NCBI GenBank assembly: GCA_012295275.1
Contig: CM022671.1
Span: 20,650,822-20,682,821, forward strand
Source of the DNA: Chrysomallon squamiferum
Lineage: Eukaryota; Mollusca; Gastropoda; Neomphalida; Peltospiridae
Direction of reading: 5' to 3'
DNA: 32,000 nt
The notes under the pieces were generated by a model. The model saw nothing but the letters and a program-made list of their open reading frames with translations. It was not told the origin of the DNA and did not search any database. The translations under genes and the position numbers were made by a program. Position 1 is the first letter of the stretch. Each line of letters starts with the position of its first letter. This document shows positions 22,473-32,000 of this stretch, in pieces.

Positions 22473-22673
22473 TCAGTGTTCTAGTTTTATATTAACAGCG
22501 TTATAGCTTGGCTGACAGGAGCACGAGATCTGTCCACTACATACATCTAGTATATAAATGTTATAACAGCCTTTAGTACACACCATTACGTCATTTTGTT
22601 CTAAGCACAGATGGGTTATACGTTGCGTCACAATGGCTATGTATGTAAGTGTCGCCATACGTGTGTGATGCAT
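22473..22673 (-). other. Cys-rich open reading frame, copy 2 (unproven)
   Basis: Same Cys-rich C-terminal frame as copy 1. Upstream, a 4-base length difference (ccatctgtgcttagaac against ccattctcagaac) changes the frame, so the N-terminal part reads differently and includes an ATG and an alternative first Cys (THLCLEQ), giving C-x8-C-x3-C-x8-C-x5-C-x-C. No signal peptide. Confidence 0.22.
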
Positions 22674-24095
22674 CTCGTTGGTATATTTCCTTTGTAGATG
22701 TTTTAAAATTTAGTGGCTTCTTTCTTTTTTTCGTTGAAGAGATAAAATAGACGTCAAAGATAAGTAAATTATAATAATAGAGAGATTTAGCATAGACGTT
22801 ATCCGTTCACATATCACGTTATCTTATTACATACAATCTTTACGGTACGGGTCATGGACATAACTCGCCTTCACTTTAGTTTCCATGTAAAGCACAAAGC
22901 ACTTTTCGAAATAGTCCAAGGAAGGGAAATAACTATAGCTCTGAAAAAGTTTTATTTGGTTGTATGATATACGTATTTTTGGTTTGAACATGTATAAAAT
23001 ATTGAATGTTTATGATGCCAAATGACCGAAATCGACACAGGTTCTCCACAGATTTTGAAAGAAAAATACAGGCAAATTTTATTCAGATGAAAACAATTAC
23101 GAATTTTTATTGCTGTTTCTGATGATGTATAATTTTATTGGAAAATAATGTTTGTGAAAATATTGACACATTCCAATTATTTGCGATTTACTTTTCATGC
23201 AACATACACACTGAACTATCAAATGGCCAGTATTTTCGTTTGCGAACAAATAAATGTTTTGTCTATTTCTCAGCAAGAACCAAAACAACATCTTAAGGCA
23301 ATATAAGGTTCAACAACGTTAATTTATTACTTTTCAAGTACATATCAGTTTGAATTTAGCACCCGAAATCGTTATCTCGTTCAGCCAGCGGTACAATGGT
23401 ACGTAACTCCAACGACTGCTTTTTGGAGAGAAGGGGTTCTGACTTTACCGATCATTTATGTGAAAACCATGCGAGAAAATGCAACAGAAAAAGCACTAAT
23501 CTGTTGGAAGATAATTAAGATTAACCCATTATAATGTTTCCAAAAATCGCTAAAATAATTCAGTGCTTAGAAATCTGTCCTGAGATCCTGTTTGACATAC
23601 AATAAAATCTTGGCGGTGATCTATTAAGACTATATCCCGATCCAGCCACAAATGGTTTATCAAAGGCTTTGCTATATTTACCTACCTATTAGAAAGTGAA
23701 GATAAAATTATCCTTTTCAGCTAATCGAAAAAGATATTCTATGTAAGATATCGTGTAAGTTAAGATTGATATATTTTGAGTACATTGTTAGAAACATATT
23801 TATTCCTTATGTGCAGTTTAAATAAATAAAATAAATACAAATCAAAAGGTTCATTTAAAAAATTATTTTTCTCTCTTATTTGTTATTCAGATTTTTCTAA
23901 TAACTTTATTAATTTAACCAGAATATTGAAACATTGCTTTCTAAATGTGATAATATGCATGAAGAAGATAATGAGCAATAAAAATAAAGACGACCAAGTT
24001 AATTATAGCTGAATAGGTTATGCGACAACGCCATAAACGTCTTACAATAATAGTATGTTAGACAGCAGCTTGAGGTGTTTTAGAAGAACAAAAAA

Positions 24096-24148
24096 GTGAT
24101 ATGTAATTATAATGTGATATATAATTATAATGTGATATATAATTATAA
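24096..24148. repeat. 18-bp unit repeated three times
   Basis: The unit gtgatatataattataat occurs three times in tandem. In unit 2 (about 27213) only one copy is present. Confidence 0.9.
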
Positions 24149-24204
24149 GTTTCTCCAGGCAGGATGAAATAACCGCTTAACAGAAGATATGTCGTTCAAT
24201 AGTC

Positions 24205-24440
24205 AATTGGGATGTTTAATATGAGATATGTTCTACAACAGTTTATAAGCGATATATTGTACAGTAGTCTGCTTATACGAGATATATTCTTCAATCATGT
24301 ATAAGTGATATATTCAAAGTTAGTTCATTTCGCATATATTCTATAATAGTTTATACGAGATGAATTTAAATTAGTTTATATGGAATATATTCTACAATAA
24401 TTATTATTCTATATAGTTTAGAGTGGTTTATTTAGGATAT
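24205..24440. repeat. Degenerate minisatellite, copy 1
   Basis: Seven or so diverged units of 25-30 bp built on gatatattctacaatagttt followed by tatac/tataag. Copy 2 is at 27298-27540. Confidence 0.7.
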
Positions 24441-24904
24441 ATCAAACTTTATTTGAACGTTGTAAAAATTTTAAATTTTACACATATTCTGAATCTTTTG
24501 GAATTAATTACTTTCTGACAATGGTGATCCTTCTTATGCTTATATTATTAAACTTAATTCATTTCTACGAAATTCATGCAAATCTTATTTACTTAATAAT
24601 CCATTATTTAATTTATTTATTCATTTATTGATTTATTTAATATAAATTTCGCTTTAAGGATATTAACAAACATTAAGTAGTTAACGTCGTATTAAAAATA
24701 AAAGGAGTAATGTCTAATTTGATTTACAAAATTCACAAAATAAAAATAATGGTGTAGTCTTAGACTAGGAAATAAAGAAAAATGTTAATAGATTTAGATT
24801 TTATAGAAATGCACACAATATATGACTCTCTTCTAATAAGAACAAGGATCACCTTAAATAATGAAAACTAAAACATTTCAGAGATAAACAGTTGAACTTT
24901 TTAT

Positions 24905-24997
24905 AATTATTTTTCACGCAGGTTTTCAGGTTGTCATCATACACGTAGTTTTGATAACATTTTCCTTCATAGACTGTTCTGTTGTTTACGCACACGA
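24905..24997 (-). pseudogene. E': truncated module-3 exon at a duplication breakpoint
   Basis: The minus strand reads CVNNRTVYEGKC, YVYDDNLKTCVK, i.e. only the last third of exon 3, with the NRT sequon and two of the conserved Cys visible. Two residues before the YDD motif are lost and no in-frame stop follows at the usual place. At 24997 the homology stops and switches to 3' flank sequence identical to 21097 onward. The rest of the gene is absent, so it cannot be expressed as a family member. Confidence 0.85.
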
Positions 24998-25504
24998 GAT
25001 TTGTTCTTGTCATTTTTACAAGTGTATACAGTTACCGAGCTGATGCTCATGTTTTTCTAACATCTATCACAGTTAACTGATATTTGACTCACACAATATA
25101 TTTTGCTGTAATAGAAGAATAGCCTGGTATATTGTGTAAAAAGTTCGTTTCAAAACTGATGTATGTATACTTACTGGCGTAGGCTGCTTGTGCCAAGTGT
25201 TTTAGGTAAACTAATATGAAACTAATTTAAATTTAAAAATTAATGAATACAGACACCTACTCAGCGTATGGACGCACAAACACCACTTTAAAAAAATGTG
25301 TGCCTTATATATGTATGTAATTACCACGTGTCTATGTACGTATGCAATGTATATTATTTAAGTACGTACATTTATGTTTCTATTTAGAATTACTGGATAG
25401 TCATAAAACAAATATACATACACACAAACATACACATATACATTCATTGTACAAAAACTATTTTATACTTCTACAGCTGCAACAGAAAAAATATTTTTAT
25501 TACT

Positions 25505-25705
25505 TCAGTGTTCTAGTTTTATATTAACAGCGTTATAGCTTGGCTGACAGGAGCACGAGATCTGTCCACTACATACATCTAGTACATAAATGTTATAACA
25601 CCCTTTAGTACACACCATTACGTCATTTTGTTCTAAGCACAGATGGGTTATACGTTGCGTCACAATGGGTATGTATGTGAGTGTCGCCATACGTGTATGA
25701 TGCAC
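25505..25705 (-). other. Cys-rich open reading frame, copy 3 (unproven)
   Basis: Nearly the same frame as copy 2 (VMVCTKGCYN, DVCSGQISCSCQPSY) with two substitutions, sharing its 4-base difference from copy 1. Residue-level conservation cannot be separated from recent duplication. See copies 1 and 2. Confidence 0.22.
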
Positions 25706-27297
25706 CTCGTTGGTATTTTTACTTTGTAGATGTTTTAAAATTTAGTGGCTTCTTTCTTGTTTTCGTTGAAGAGATAACATAGACGTCAAAGATAAGAAAA
25801 TTATAATAATAGAGAGATTTAGCATAGACGTTATCCGTTCTCATATCTTATTACATACAATCCTAACGGTACAGGTTAGGCACGTAACTCGCTTTCAGTT
25901 TAGTTTCCACGTAAAGCACAAAGCACGAATCGAAATAGTCCAAGGAAGGGAAATAACTATAGCTCTGAAAACGTTTCATTTGGTTGTATGATACACGTAT
26001 TTTTGGTTTGAACATGTATAAGATATTAAATGTTTATGATGCCAAATGACCGAAATCGACACAGGTTCTCCGTAGATTTTGAAAGAAAAATACAGGGAAA
26101 TTTTATTCAGATGGAAACAGTAACGAATTTTTGTTGCTGTTTTTGATGATGTATAATTTTATTGAAAATTATGTTTGTGAAAATATTGACACATTCCAAT
26201 TATTTGTAATTAGCTTCTTATGCAGTATAGTACATACACAGAATTATGGAATGGCCAATATTTTCGTTTGGAACAAATAAATGATATATCTATTTCTCAG
26301 CAAGAACCAAATCAACAACGTTAATTTATTACTTTTCAAGCACATATCAGTTTGAATTTAGCACCCGAAATCGTAATCTCGTTCAGCCAGCGGTACAATG
26401 GTACGTAACTCCAACGACCGGTTGCTTGGAGAGAAGGGGGTCTGACTTTACCGATCATTTATGTGAAAACCATGCGAGAAAATGCAACAGAAAAAGCACT
26501 AATCTGTTCTGTTCGAAGATAATTAAGATTAACCCTTTATAATGTTTCCAAAAATCGCTAAAATAATTCAGTACTTAGAAATCTGTCCTGAGATCCGGAT
26601 TGTCGTAGAATAAAATCTTGTCGGTGATCCATTCAGACTATATCCCGATCCAGCCACAAGTAGTTTATCAAAGGCTTTGCTATATTTACCTACCTATTAG
26701 AAAGTGAAGATAAAATTATCTTTTTCAGCTAATCGAAAAAGACATTATATGTATGATATCGTGTAAGTGAAGATTGATATATTTTGAGTACATTGTTAGA
26801 AACATATTTATTCCTTCCTTCCTAACATGCAGTTTAAATAAATAAAGTAAATACAAATCAAAAGGTTCATTTAAAAAATTATTTTTCTCTCTTATTTGTT
26901 ATTCAGATTTTTATTTTACTTTATTAATTTAATTGAAACATTGCTATCTAAATGTGATAATATGCACGAAGAAGAAAATGAGCAATAAAAATAAAGACGA
27001 CCAAGTTAATTATAGCTGAATAGGTTATTTTATCATTTTTAAAATTTAAAATTGTACATATACTCTGAATCATTTGGAAGTGATTATTTTCTGACAGTAC
27101 TGATTCTTCTTTTGCTTCTATTATTAAACTTAATTAATTTATACGAAATTCTTAAACGTCTTATAATAATAGTATGTTAGACAGCAGCAAGAGCTGTTTT
27201 AGAAGAACAAAAAAGTGATATATAATTATAAGTTTCTCCAGGCTGGACGAAATAACCGGTTAACAGAAGATATGTCGTTCAGTAGTCAATTGGGATG

Positions 27298-27540
27298 TTT
27301 AATATGAGATATGTTCTACAACAGTTTATAAGCGATATATTGTACAGTAGTCTGCTTATACGAGATATATTCTTCAATCATGTATAAGTGATATATTCAA
27401 AGTTAGTTGATTTGGCATATATTCTACAACAGTTTATATGCGACATATTCTACGAGATAAATTTATATTAGTTTATATGGGATATATTCTACAATAATTA
27501 TTATTCTATATAGTTCAGAGTGGTTTATTTAGGATATATC
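27298..27540. repeat. Degenerate minisatellite, copy 2
   Basis: Same gatatattctacaatagtttata-based units as 24205-24440, with a few unit-level differences. Confidence 0.7.
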
Positions 27541-27997
27541 AAACTTTATTTGAACGTTGTAAAAATTTTAAATTTTACACATGCTCTGAATCATTTGGAA
27601 TTGATTATTTTCTGACAATGGTGATTCTTCTTATGCTTATATTATTAAACTTAATTCATTTCTACGAAATTCATGCAAATCTTATTTACTTAATAATACA
27701 TTAATTAATTTATTTATTCATTTATTGATTTGTTTAATATAACTTTGCTTTAAGGATATTAACAAACATTAAGTAGTTAACGTCGTATTAAAAATAAAAG
27801 GAGTAATGTCTAATTTGATTTACAAAATTCACAAAATAAAAATAATGGTATAGTCTTAGACTAGGAAGTAAAAAAAAACTACTTAGTAGATTTTAAATTT
27901 TATAGAAATACACAAAATTTATCATTATCTTCTAATAAGAACAAGGATCACCTTAAATAATGAAAACTGAAACATTTCAGAGATAAACAGTTGAACT

Positions 27998-28003
27998 TTT
28001 ATT
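27998..28003 (-). terminator. AATAAA overlapping the stop codon of gene E
   Basis: The minus strand reads aat-TAA-TAAAag; the hexamer overlaps the TAA stop, as in gene C. Confidence 0.4.
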
Positions 28004-29119
28004 AATTCTTTTTCACGCAGGTTTTCAGGTTGTCATCATACAGGTAGTAATAACCATTGTTTTCTTTACACATTCCTTGATAGACGGTTCTGTTGTTTTT
28101 GCACACGACGAAATAAGGAGAATTCTTGCGATACTGATAAGTGTTGAGTCCGTCGGGCAGACCCTTACATGCTGGGTGGTAGACATAACATGGGATACAG
28201 CGAAAACACTGATTAGTGCTGTAGTCACCTGAAAGACAACAAAGACGAAAAATAAACAAGTGAAATCTTAGTAACTGAACCGTAAACTTTATCTCCTTTG
28301 TTTAATAATGAAGAGTATAACAGTTACAAATGATTAAACAATCACTGTGTTCCAAAATTTTAAATTCAAAAGAGTAAAGAAAATATTCAAAGAGATACAT
28401 ACTAAAGACTCTCTGAGTCTGTCATCGATATGAAATGTTTACTGAAACATAAACTCAAGATTATTGACAAAACTGATACATATGTAACACTAACAATAAG
28501 AAACAGGTTCCCAACGTTTGCCACAGTCCACCATGCTGTAATGTTCACATCTTTTAGTCTTGGTGTTGTACAGCTGCTCAAATGGACATTCCTTGGGGTA
28601 ATTTTGCCACCATTTGTCGCCGCAGTCGTAGTACTGAGCGCAGTTGGTCGGATTAGGGATGATGTCTTTGGATCCTGGCTTGCATATGTCATCAGTTCCT
28701 AAGATTGAAATATATAAATATTTTCACAACGATAAATTATATAAACGCAATAACGGTTTGTATTTTAGTCAGCATTAATTTCTTACTTGAAATTATTTAG
28801 TGCGCAGGTAAATTGCAAGTTCAGGAAGGAATAGGAAATGTTTATTTAACAAGCTAACTGTGATCTCTTTGTCAATAATGGCGAAATAATTTATATAATG
28901 AAATTGTAACTTACCGTTGAACTTCAAATATATCTAACTTACACATACTGTATGTAACTATTGGGTCACTGAAGTCTGAGATAACAGCATTAAATAAAAT
29001 AAAACATTTTACTCACGCTTGTCAGTTCTTAGTCTCTCATTTGTGCTGACGTAGTTCGGATCCGGATCAGCTACAGCAGCGATAACGTAAACGGTAATAA
29101 CGATCAACTCCAACTTCAT
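28002..29119 (-). CDS. E: secreted protein with two chitin-binding-like Cys modules (177 aa, 3 coding exons)
   Basis: Minus-strand coding exons 29119-29017, 28698-28495 and 28228-28002 (103 + 204 + 227 nt), identical in length and phase to gene C; donors GTGAGT and GTTAGT, acceptors TAG and CAG. Signal peptide MKLELIVITVYVIAAVA, then a short linker. The exon 2 module has Cys 40, 54, 60, 72, 85, 93. The exon 3 module has eight Cys (103, 110, 113, 116, 123, 145, 156, then 173 because of one extra residue in NGYYYLYDD) and the NRT sequon. It differs from C by 4 of 68 residues in exon 2 and mostly in the signal peptide in exon 1. Probable secreted chitin-binding matrix or lining protein. Leader exon, leader intron and TATA box are conserved with C. 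Intact by all visible criteria. Confidence 0.86.
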
Positions 29120-29140
29120 AATGACAGACAATTTCTTCTT
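29120..29140 (-). other. 5' UTR part of gene E exon 1, behind a leader intron
   Basis: TTTTTAG acceptor 21 bases before the ATG on the minus strand; donor GTAAGA at 29267-29262. Same layout as gene C. Confidence 0.5.
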
Positions 29141-29267
29141 CTAAAAATAATTAAATAAATTCTGATAATTTTGTTAAATAAAATATGAATGTTTTACACA
29201 TGCTAAAGATGTATAATTTTAATCTTCTTCGGATTTCAAAAATAAATAACATTCGTTAATATCTTAC

Positions 29268-29405
29268 CTCTTTGTTAATTGTTTTGTCTTAAAAATTAAG
29301 TAATAATAAAAGTTAGTGTGTAATGAATTATTATTCCTTTTGACTCGTGGGTTCCTGAAAATGGTTTTTAATGAACAAATTTCTGCAGTCAAACTTCGTC
29401 ACTCA
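29268..29405 (-). other. Likely first non-coding exon of gene E (5' end approximate)
   Basis: Lies between the TATA box and the conserved aacaaagag-GTAAGA donor. Shorter than in gene C because about 30 bp are missing at about 29290. Confidence 0.4.
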
Positions 29406-29429
29406 GTCTTTCTGAAATTCCTTCCGGTG

Positions 29430-29435
29430 TTTATA
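29430..29435 (-). promoter_or_regulatory. Candidate TATA box of gene E
   Basis: Minus-strand TATAAA in ttTATAAAcaccgg, the same context as gene C. Confidence 0.45.
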
Positions 29436-30434
29436 AAGCATTTGATACCAGCAAAATTTGAAAAAAATAATTTCACAATCGTTTCTCATTGCTCGATTAT
29501 CCAGATTATTAAAACTTAAAATATGTGGTTTTTAATGTGCATTTCTGGATAGATAAGTAAGTAGAAAACAAATCGAAATGTTAAATCAACTTACAAAAGA
29601 AAATACAACAGGAAAAAAAATACCCAACCAGAACAACAATCATATATATAATTAAAAGAAAAAAGAGATACACACGAGAGGAAAAACAAATCTTACCGTT
29701 TATGCCAGATGAAGATAGAACTGTAATATAAAAATCTGTTTGTAAATTTTTTTTTTATACCTTTCCACTAATGCATCTGTGACATTTTTTATATATTTCA
29801 ACAGCAATTTGAATCCTCGTAACTTCGACTGGTAAGTGTTCCAGACAACAGATGAAGCTTTAACAGTAAAGTTAAACTAAATCTCTAAATCGATATACAT
29901 ATCATGCTTCATTTTCAGACAAAGTTATTTGCACGTATGTAAAATTTAATTTTATAAAAATGTTAGAAAGGATTCTGAAAAAACACTCCTACAAGTTGAT
30001 GTCGCTGTGGAGAATCTTGCAGTCTGTCAACCAGTCTGGAGACAAATAAACATTTGTCAATAAAATTATCACTAATTACATAACACACTTATGTAGTTAT
30101 TACTATTTCTGTTTTTCATCTCTTTGTATATAAAATTTTGAAACGCTAAGTTATTATTCACCCGGTAAACTTGAATTATGAAGTTTTAAAAAGTGGAATG
30201 TGAAACTGTTTCGTAATTCTAAACAAAAGTTTAATAATTCTTTTCTTATTTATTCTTAGTCTTTTTCACCTTGGATATAAGATCATTCATTTCTTAAAAC
30301 TATTTAATAACGCAAATATAAAGTAGCAAACATTTTTGTTGGGTAATTCTATGAACTTGTCTATTAATAAGGAATATCACATGGTGGACTCTAGATCAAG
30401 CCTGGATAAGGGAAAAAGAGTAATCGTAATCAAA
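29436..30434. other. Distal 5' flank of gene E
   Basis: Homologous to 13864-14881 and 15189-15240. It carries the candidate 24-nt leader exon (29697-29720) and the empty target site of the hAT-like element (30389-30396, ctctagat). No coding sequence seen. Confidence 0.6.
29697..29720 (-). other. Candidate 24-nt leader microexon upstream of gene E
   Basis: Minus strand: tttttatattacag, 24 bases ending in ataaacg, then GTAAGA. Same length and splice signals as 14159-14182. Confidence 0.3.
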
Positions 30435-30549
30435 GTTGATGCACACGTCTACCTGACTCCTATGACAGTAATCTGATATTTAACTTAAGCAAAAATCTTT
30501 CTGTAGCTGAAGTGCCAGATTGTAGTGCGTTCGCATTAAAACTGATGTT

Positions 30550-30550
30550 T

Positions 30551-30598
<48 letters not shown>
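30550..30598. repeat. (AC)n microsatellite
   Basis: Pure AC run at the inner end of the left inverted-repeat arm. Confidence 0.95.
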
Positions 30599-30602
<4 letters not shown>

Positions 30603-30799
30603 ACAGACACAGAAAAAGAAAGAGAGATAATGAGAGAGAAAGAAAAAGCTAGCATTAACTGAATAACTCACAGAGATTTGTTTATATTGTTTATAAAATC
30701 TATTTTCTATACTGTTTTGTTTTCTAATGTGTCTCTTCGAATTTCTGTTGTTTTGTTTTTGTTTTTTAGTTGGAGCTTTAATTATATATGCAATTATGT

Positions 30800-30930
30800 A
30801 ATTATGTATGTATGTGTGTGTATGTATGAATGAATGTATGTACGTTCGTATGTATAATTACATGTCCAAGTGTGTGTGTGTGTGTCTGTCTGTCTGATAG
30901 ATAGAGAGATAGATAGATAGATAGAAATAT
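30800..30930. repeat. Mixed ATGT / GT / (GATA)n simple sequence
   Basis: ATGT-like units, a GT run at about 30870-30884 and GATA units at 30896-30925 in succession. Confidence 0.85.
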
Positions 30931-31120
30931 TGACAGGTTAATGTTTTTCATGTATAGTATTTGTCTACTCTCCCTCTCTCTCTGTGCAGCTGCACATGTC
31001 ATACCTTAATTATTTAAAATAACAGTTCTCAGGAATTATTTAGTGTCCCTAATGCAACACTTCTATTATACAAGTATGTCGTTGTTGTTGAAATACTAAT
31101 GCTGATATATAAAAATACAC

Positions 31121-31152
<32 letters not shown>

Positions 31153-31285
31153 GTGTGTGTGCAAACATCAGTTTTAATGCGAACGCACTACAATCTGGCA
31201 CTTCAGCTACAGAAAGAGTTTTGCTTAAGTTAAATATCAGATTACTGTCATAGGTGTTAGGTAGACATGTGCATCAACTTTTTTA

Positions 31286-31322
31286 TAGCTTAGAAATCAA
31301 TAAACCTAATATTATTCCGATT

Positions 31323-31419
<97 letters not shown>

Positions 31420-31674
31420 ATAATCATATTAGAAAACGGAGGAAGCTAGTTTCATTTGTTATCTACGTTGAATACAAATCGTGTTTAATACCTAATATTA
31501 TTAAACACACCCCACACCCACACCCACATCGACACACGCACACGCACGCACGCTTTCATAGACGTTAATATAAAATAAATTAAAAACTGAGTGTGTTTTA
31601 CGTGTGTGTATATCTGTGTGTGTGTGTGGGTTAGTCCGATCGGATTGATATCAGGTTTATTGATTTCTAAGCAA
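31286..31674. repeat. Second inverted repeat (about 31286-31322 and 31638-31674)
   Basis: Left arm agcttagaaatcaataaacc... is the reverse complement of the right arm ...ggtttattgatttctaag, with a few mismatches toward the inner ends. The span between holds (GT)n, (GA)n and CA-rich tracts. Confidence 0.75.
31318..31416. repeat. (GT)n followed by (GA)n microsatellite
   Basis: GT run to about 31359 passing directly into a GA run to 31416. Confidence 0.95.
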
Positions 31675-31699
31675 TAAAATAATATCGCTGTTTTTATCA

Positions 31700-32000
31700 A
31701 ACCTTCTCTTACACTTATTATTCGTCTCTGTCTGTCTGTATGTATATGTGTGTGTCTGTATGTATATGTGTGTGTCTAAGTGTGTGTGTGTGTGTGTGAG
31801 TGTTATAGGAGGTTGTAGGAACAGCCTATATTATACACCTACAGGAAAATATAGTTTATACAATGACTGTATATTAGGTTTGGTTTGTTATATTTACTTT
31901 GCTGAGACGTTAAAATTCATGAATTCTTTTTTTCGTTAAACAGAGAATAGAGGCGCCGACGCATATGTAAAATCAGTAAACCCACCAAATATATATATAT
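31700..32000. repeat. Copy of the 15.8-16.06 kb block at the right window edge
   Basis: TG-rich simple sequence (31730-31800), then 31805-31990, almost identical to 15866-16060, ending in the same (AT)n run. The duplicated block continues beyond the window. Confidence 0.85.

Larger units (their letters stand above)
21490..23220. repeat. 866-bp internal tandem duplication
   Basis: Copies at about 21490-22355 and 22356-23220, offset 866 (cttcagtgttctag at 21605 and 22471). The junction is at about 22352, where aatggccaatatt runs into actgcatagtcataac, matching the start of copy 1 (actggatagtcataa). Copies differ by small changes. Confidence 0.85.
23560..24780. other. Segment present in both E units but absent from the C flank; no gene seen
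   Basis: AT-rich sequence of about 1.2 kb with no counterpart between the homologous blocks that end at 12250 and start at 12300 upstream of gene C. It contains an 18-bp triplication at 24096-24148 and a degenerate minisatellite at 24205-24440. Confidence 0.6.
21097..24997. repeat. Direct duplication, unit 1 (3' flank sequence plus truncated exon 3)
   Basis: It starts at gatttattcttgtcatttttac and is repeated at 24997-28001 with a constant shift of 3898 bases across its first 0.5 kb (21121 to 25019; 21605 to 25503). Unit 1 carries an internal tandem duplication of 866 bp absent from unit 2. It ends abruptly inside exon 3 of a gene copy (E'), where unit 2 begins. Confidence 0.88.
24997..28001. 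repeat. Direct duplication, unit 2 (3' flank of gene E)
   Basis: Second copy of 21097-24997 without the 866-bp internal duplication. It also has its own local duplication: about 27030-27150 repeats 27565-27675 (tctgaatcatttggaa, tttctgacag/aatg). No confident gene apart from the Cys-rich frame at 25505. Confidence 0.88.
30435..31278. repeat. Inverted repeat of about 126 bp (30435-30560 and 31153-31278)
   Basis: The left arm begins gttgatgcacac and ends at gatgtttgcacacacac; the right arm is its near-perfect reverse complement (gtgtgtgcaaacatcag ... gcatcaac). About 590 bp between them hold (AC)n, ATGT-like and (GATA)n sequence. The left arm is the true counterpart of 15235-15345 near gene C, so the right arm is an extra inverted copy. 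Confidence 0.88.

Noticed and set aside
24205-24440. CRISPR-like array
   Set aside because: Units are degenerate, without constant repeats or unique spacers, in a eukaryotic AT-rich context; a minisatellite explains them.

Overview
This is a eukaryotic nuclear window: AT-rich, intron-containing and unusually dense in microsatellites ((AC)n, (AG)n, (ATGT)n, (ATCT)n, (ACT)n). The only confident protein-coding genes are short secreted chitin-binding (CBM14 / peritrophin-A type) proteins. Gene family, microsatellite load and repeat texture suggest a mollusc, most likely a cephalopod such as an octopus. That assignment is inference; no species-diagnostic gene is present.

The window is a birth-and-death cluster of one small family. 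Four copies look intact: A (minus, 1986-3529) and B (plus, 5323-6806), each 231 aa with a signal peptide and three Cys-rich modules; C (minus, 12420-13520) and E (minus, 28002-29119), each 177 aa with a signal peptide and only the last two modules. Every coding intron is phase 1 and sits between modules. Four more copies are broken: W (plus, 1-170, internal deletion), X (minus, about 9781-9996, frameshift, exon 2 and exon 1 missing), D (minus, about 18216-19243, frameshift, stop, lost exon 3) and E' (minus, about 24905-24997, cut inside exon 3).

Layout. About 340-3790 and 5066-8735 are the arms of a large inverted duplication holding A and B head to head around a spacer of about 1.3 kb. From about 9.8 kb the genes run in one direction (X, C, D, E', E). 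The flanks show that X-C and D-E are copies of one two-gene block. E' arose from a further direct duplication of about 3.9 kb whose breakpoint cuts exon 3. The 5' flanks of C and E extend to about 16.07 kb and the right window edge. A 299-bp hAT-like non-autonomous DNA transposon with perfect 8-bp target duplications lies in the C flank, and its empty site is visible in the E flank.

The intact genes probably encode secreted proteins that bind chitin in a cuticle-like, beak, radula, sucker-lining or gut-lining matrix; the tissue cannot be read from the DNA. A second possible signal is a Cys-rich reading frame present three times in the E 3' flank (21.6, 22.5 and 25.5 kb), with spacing like a cysteine-stabilised alpha-beta fold, but with no proven gene structure.
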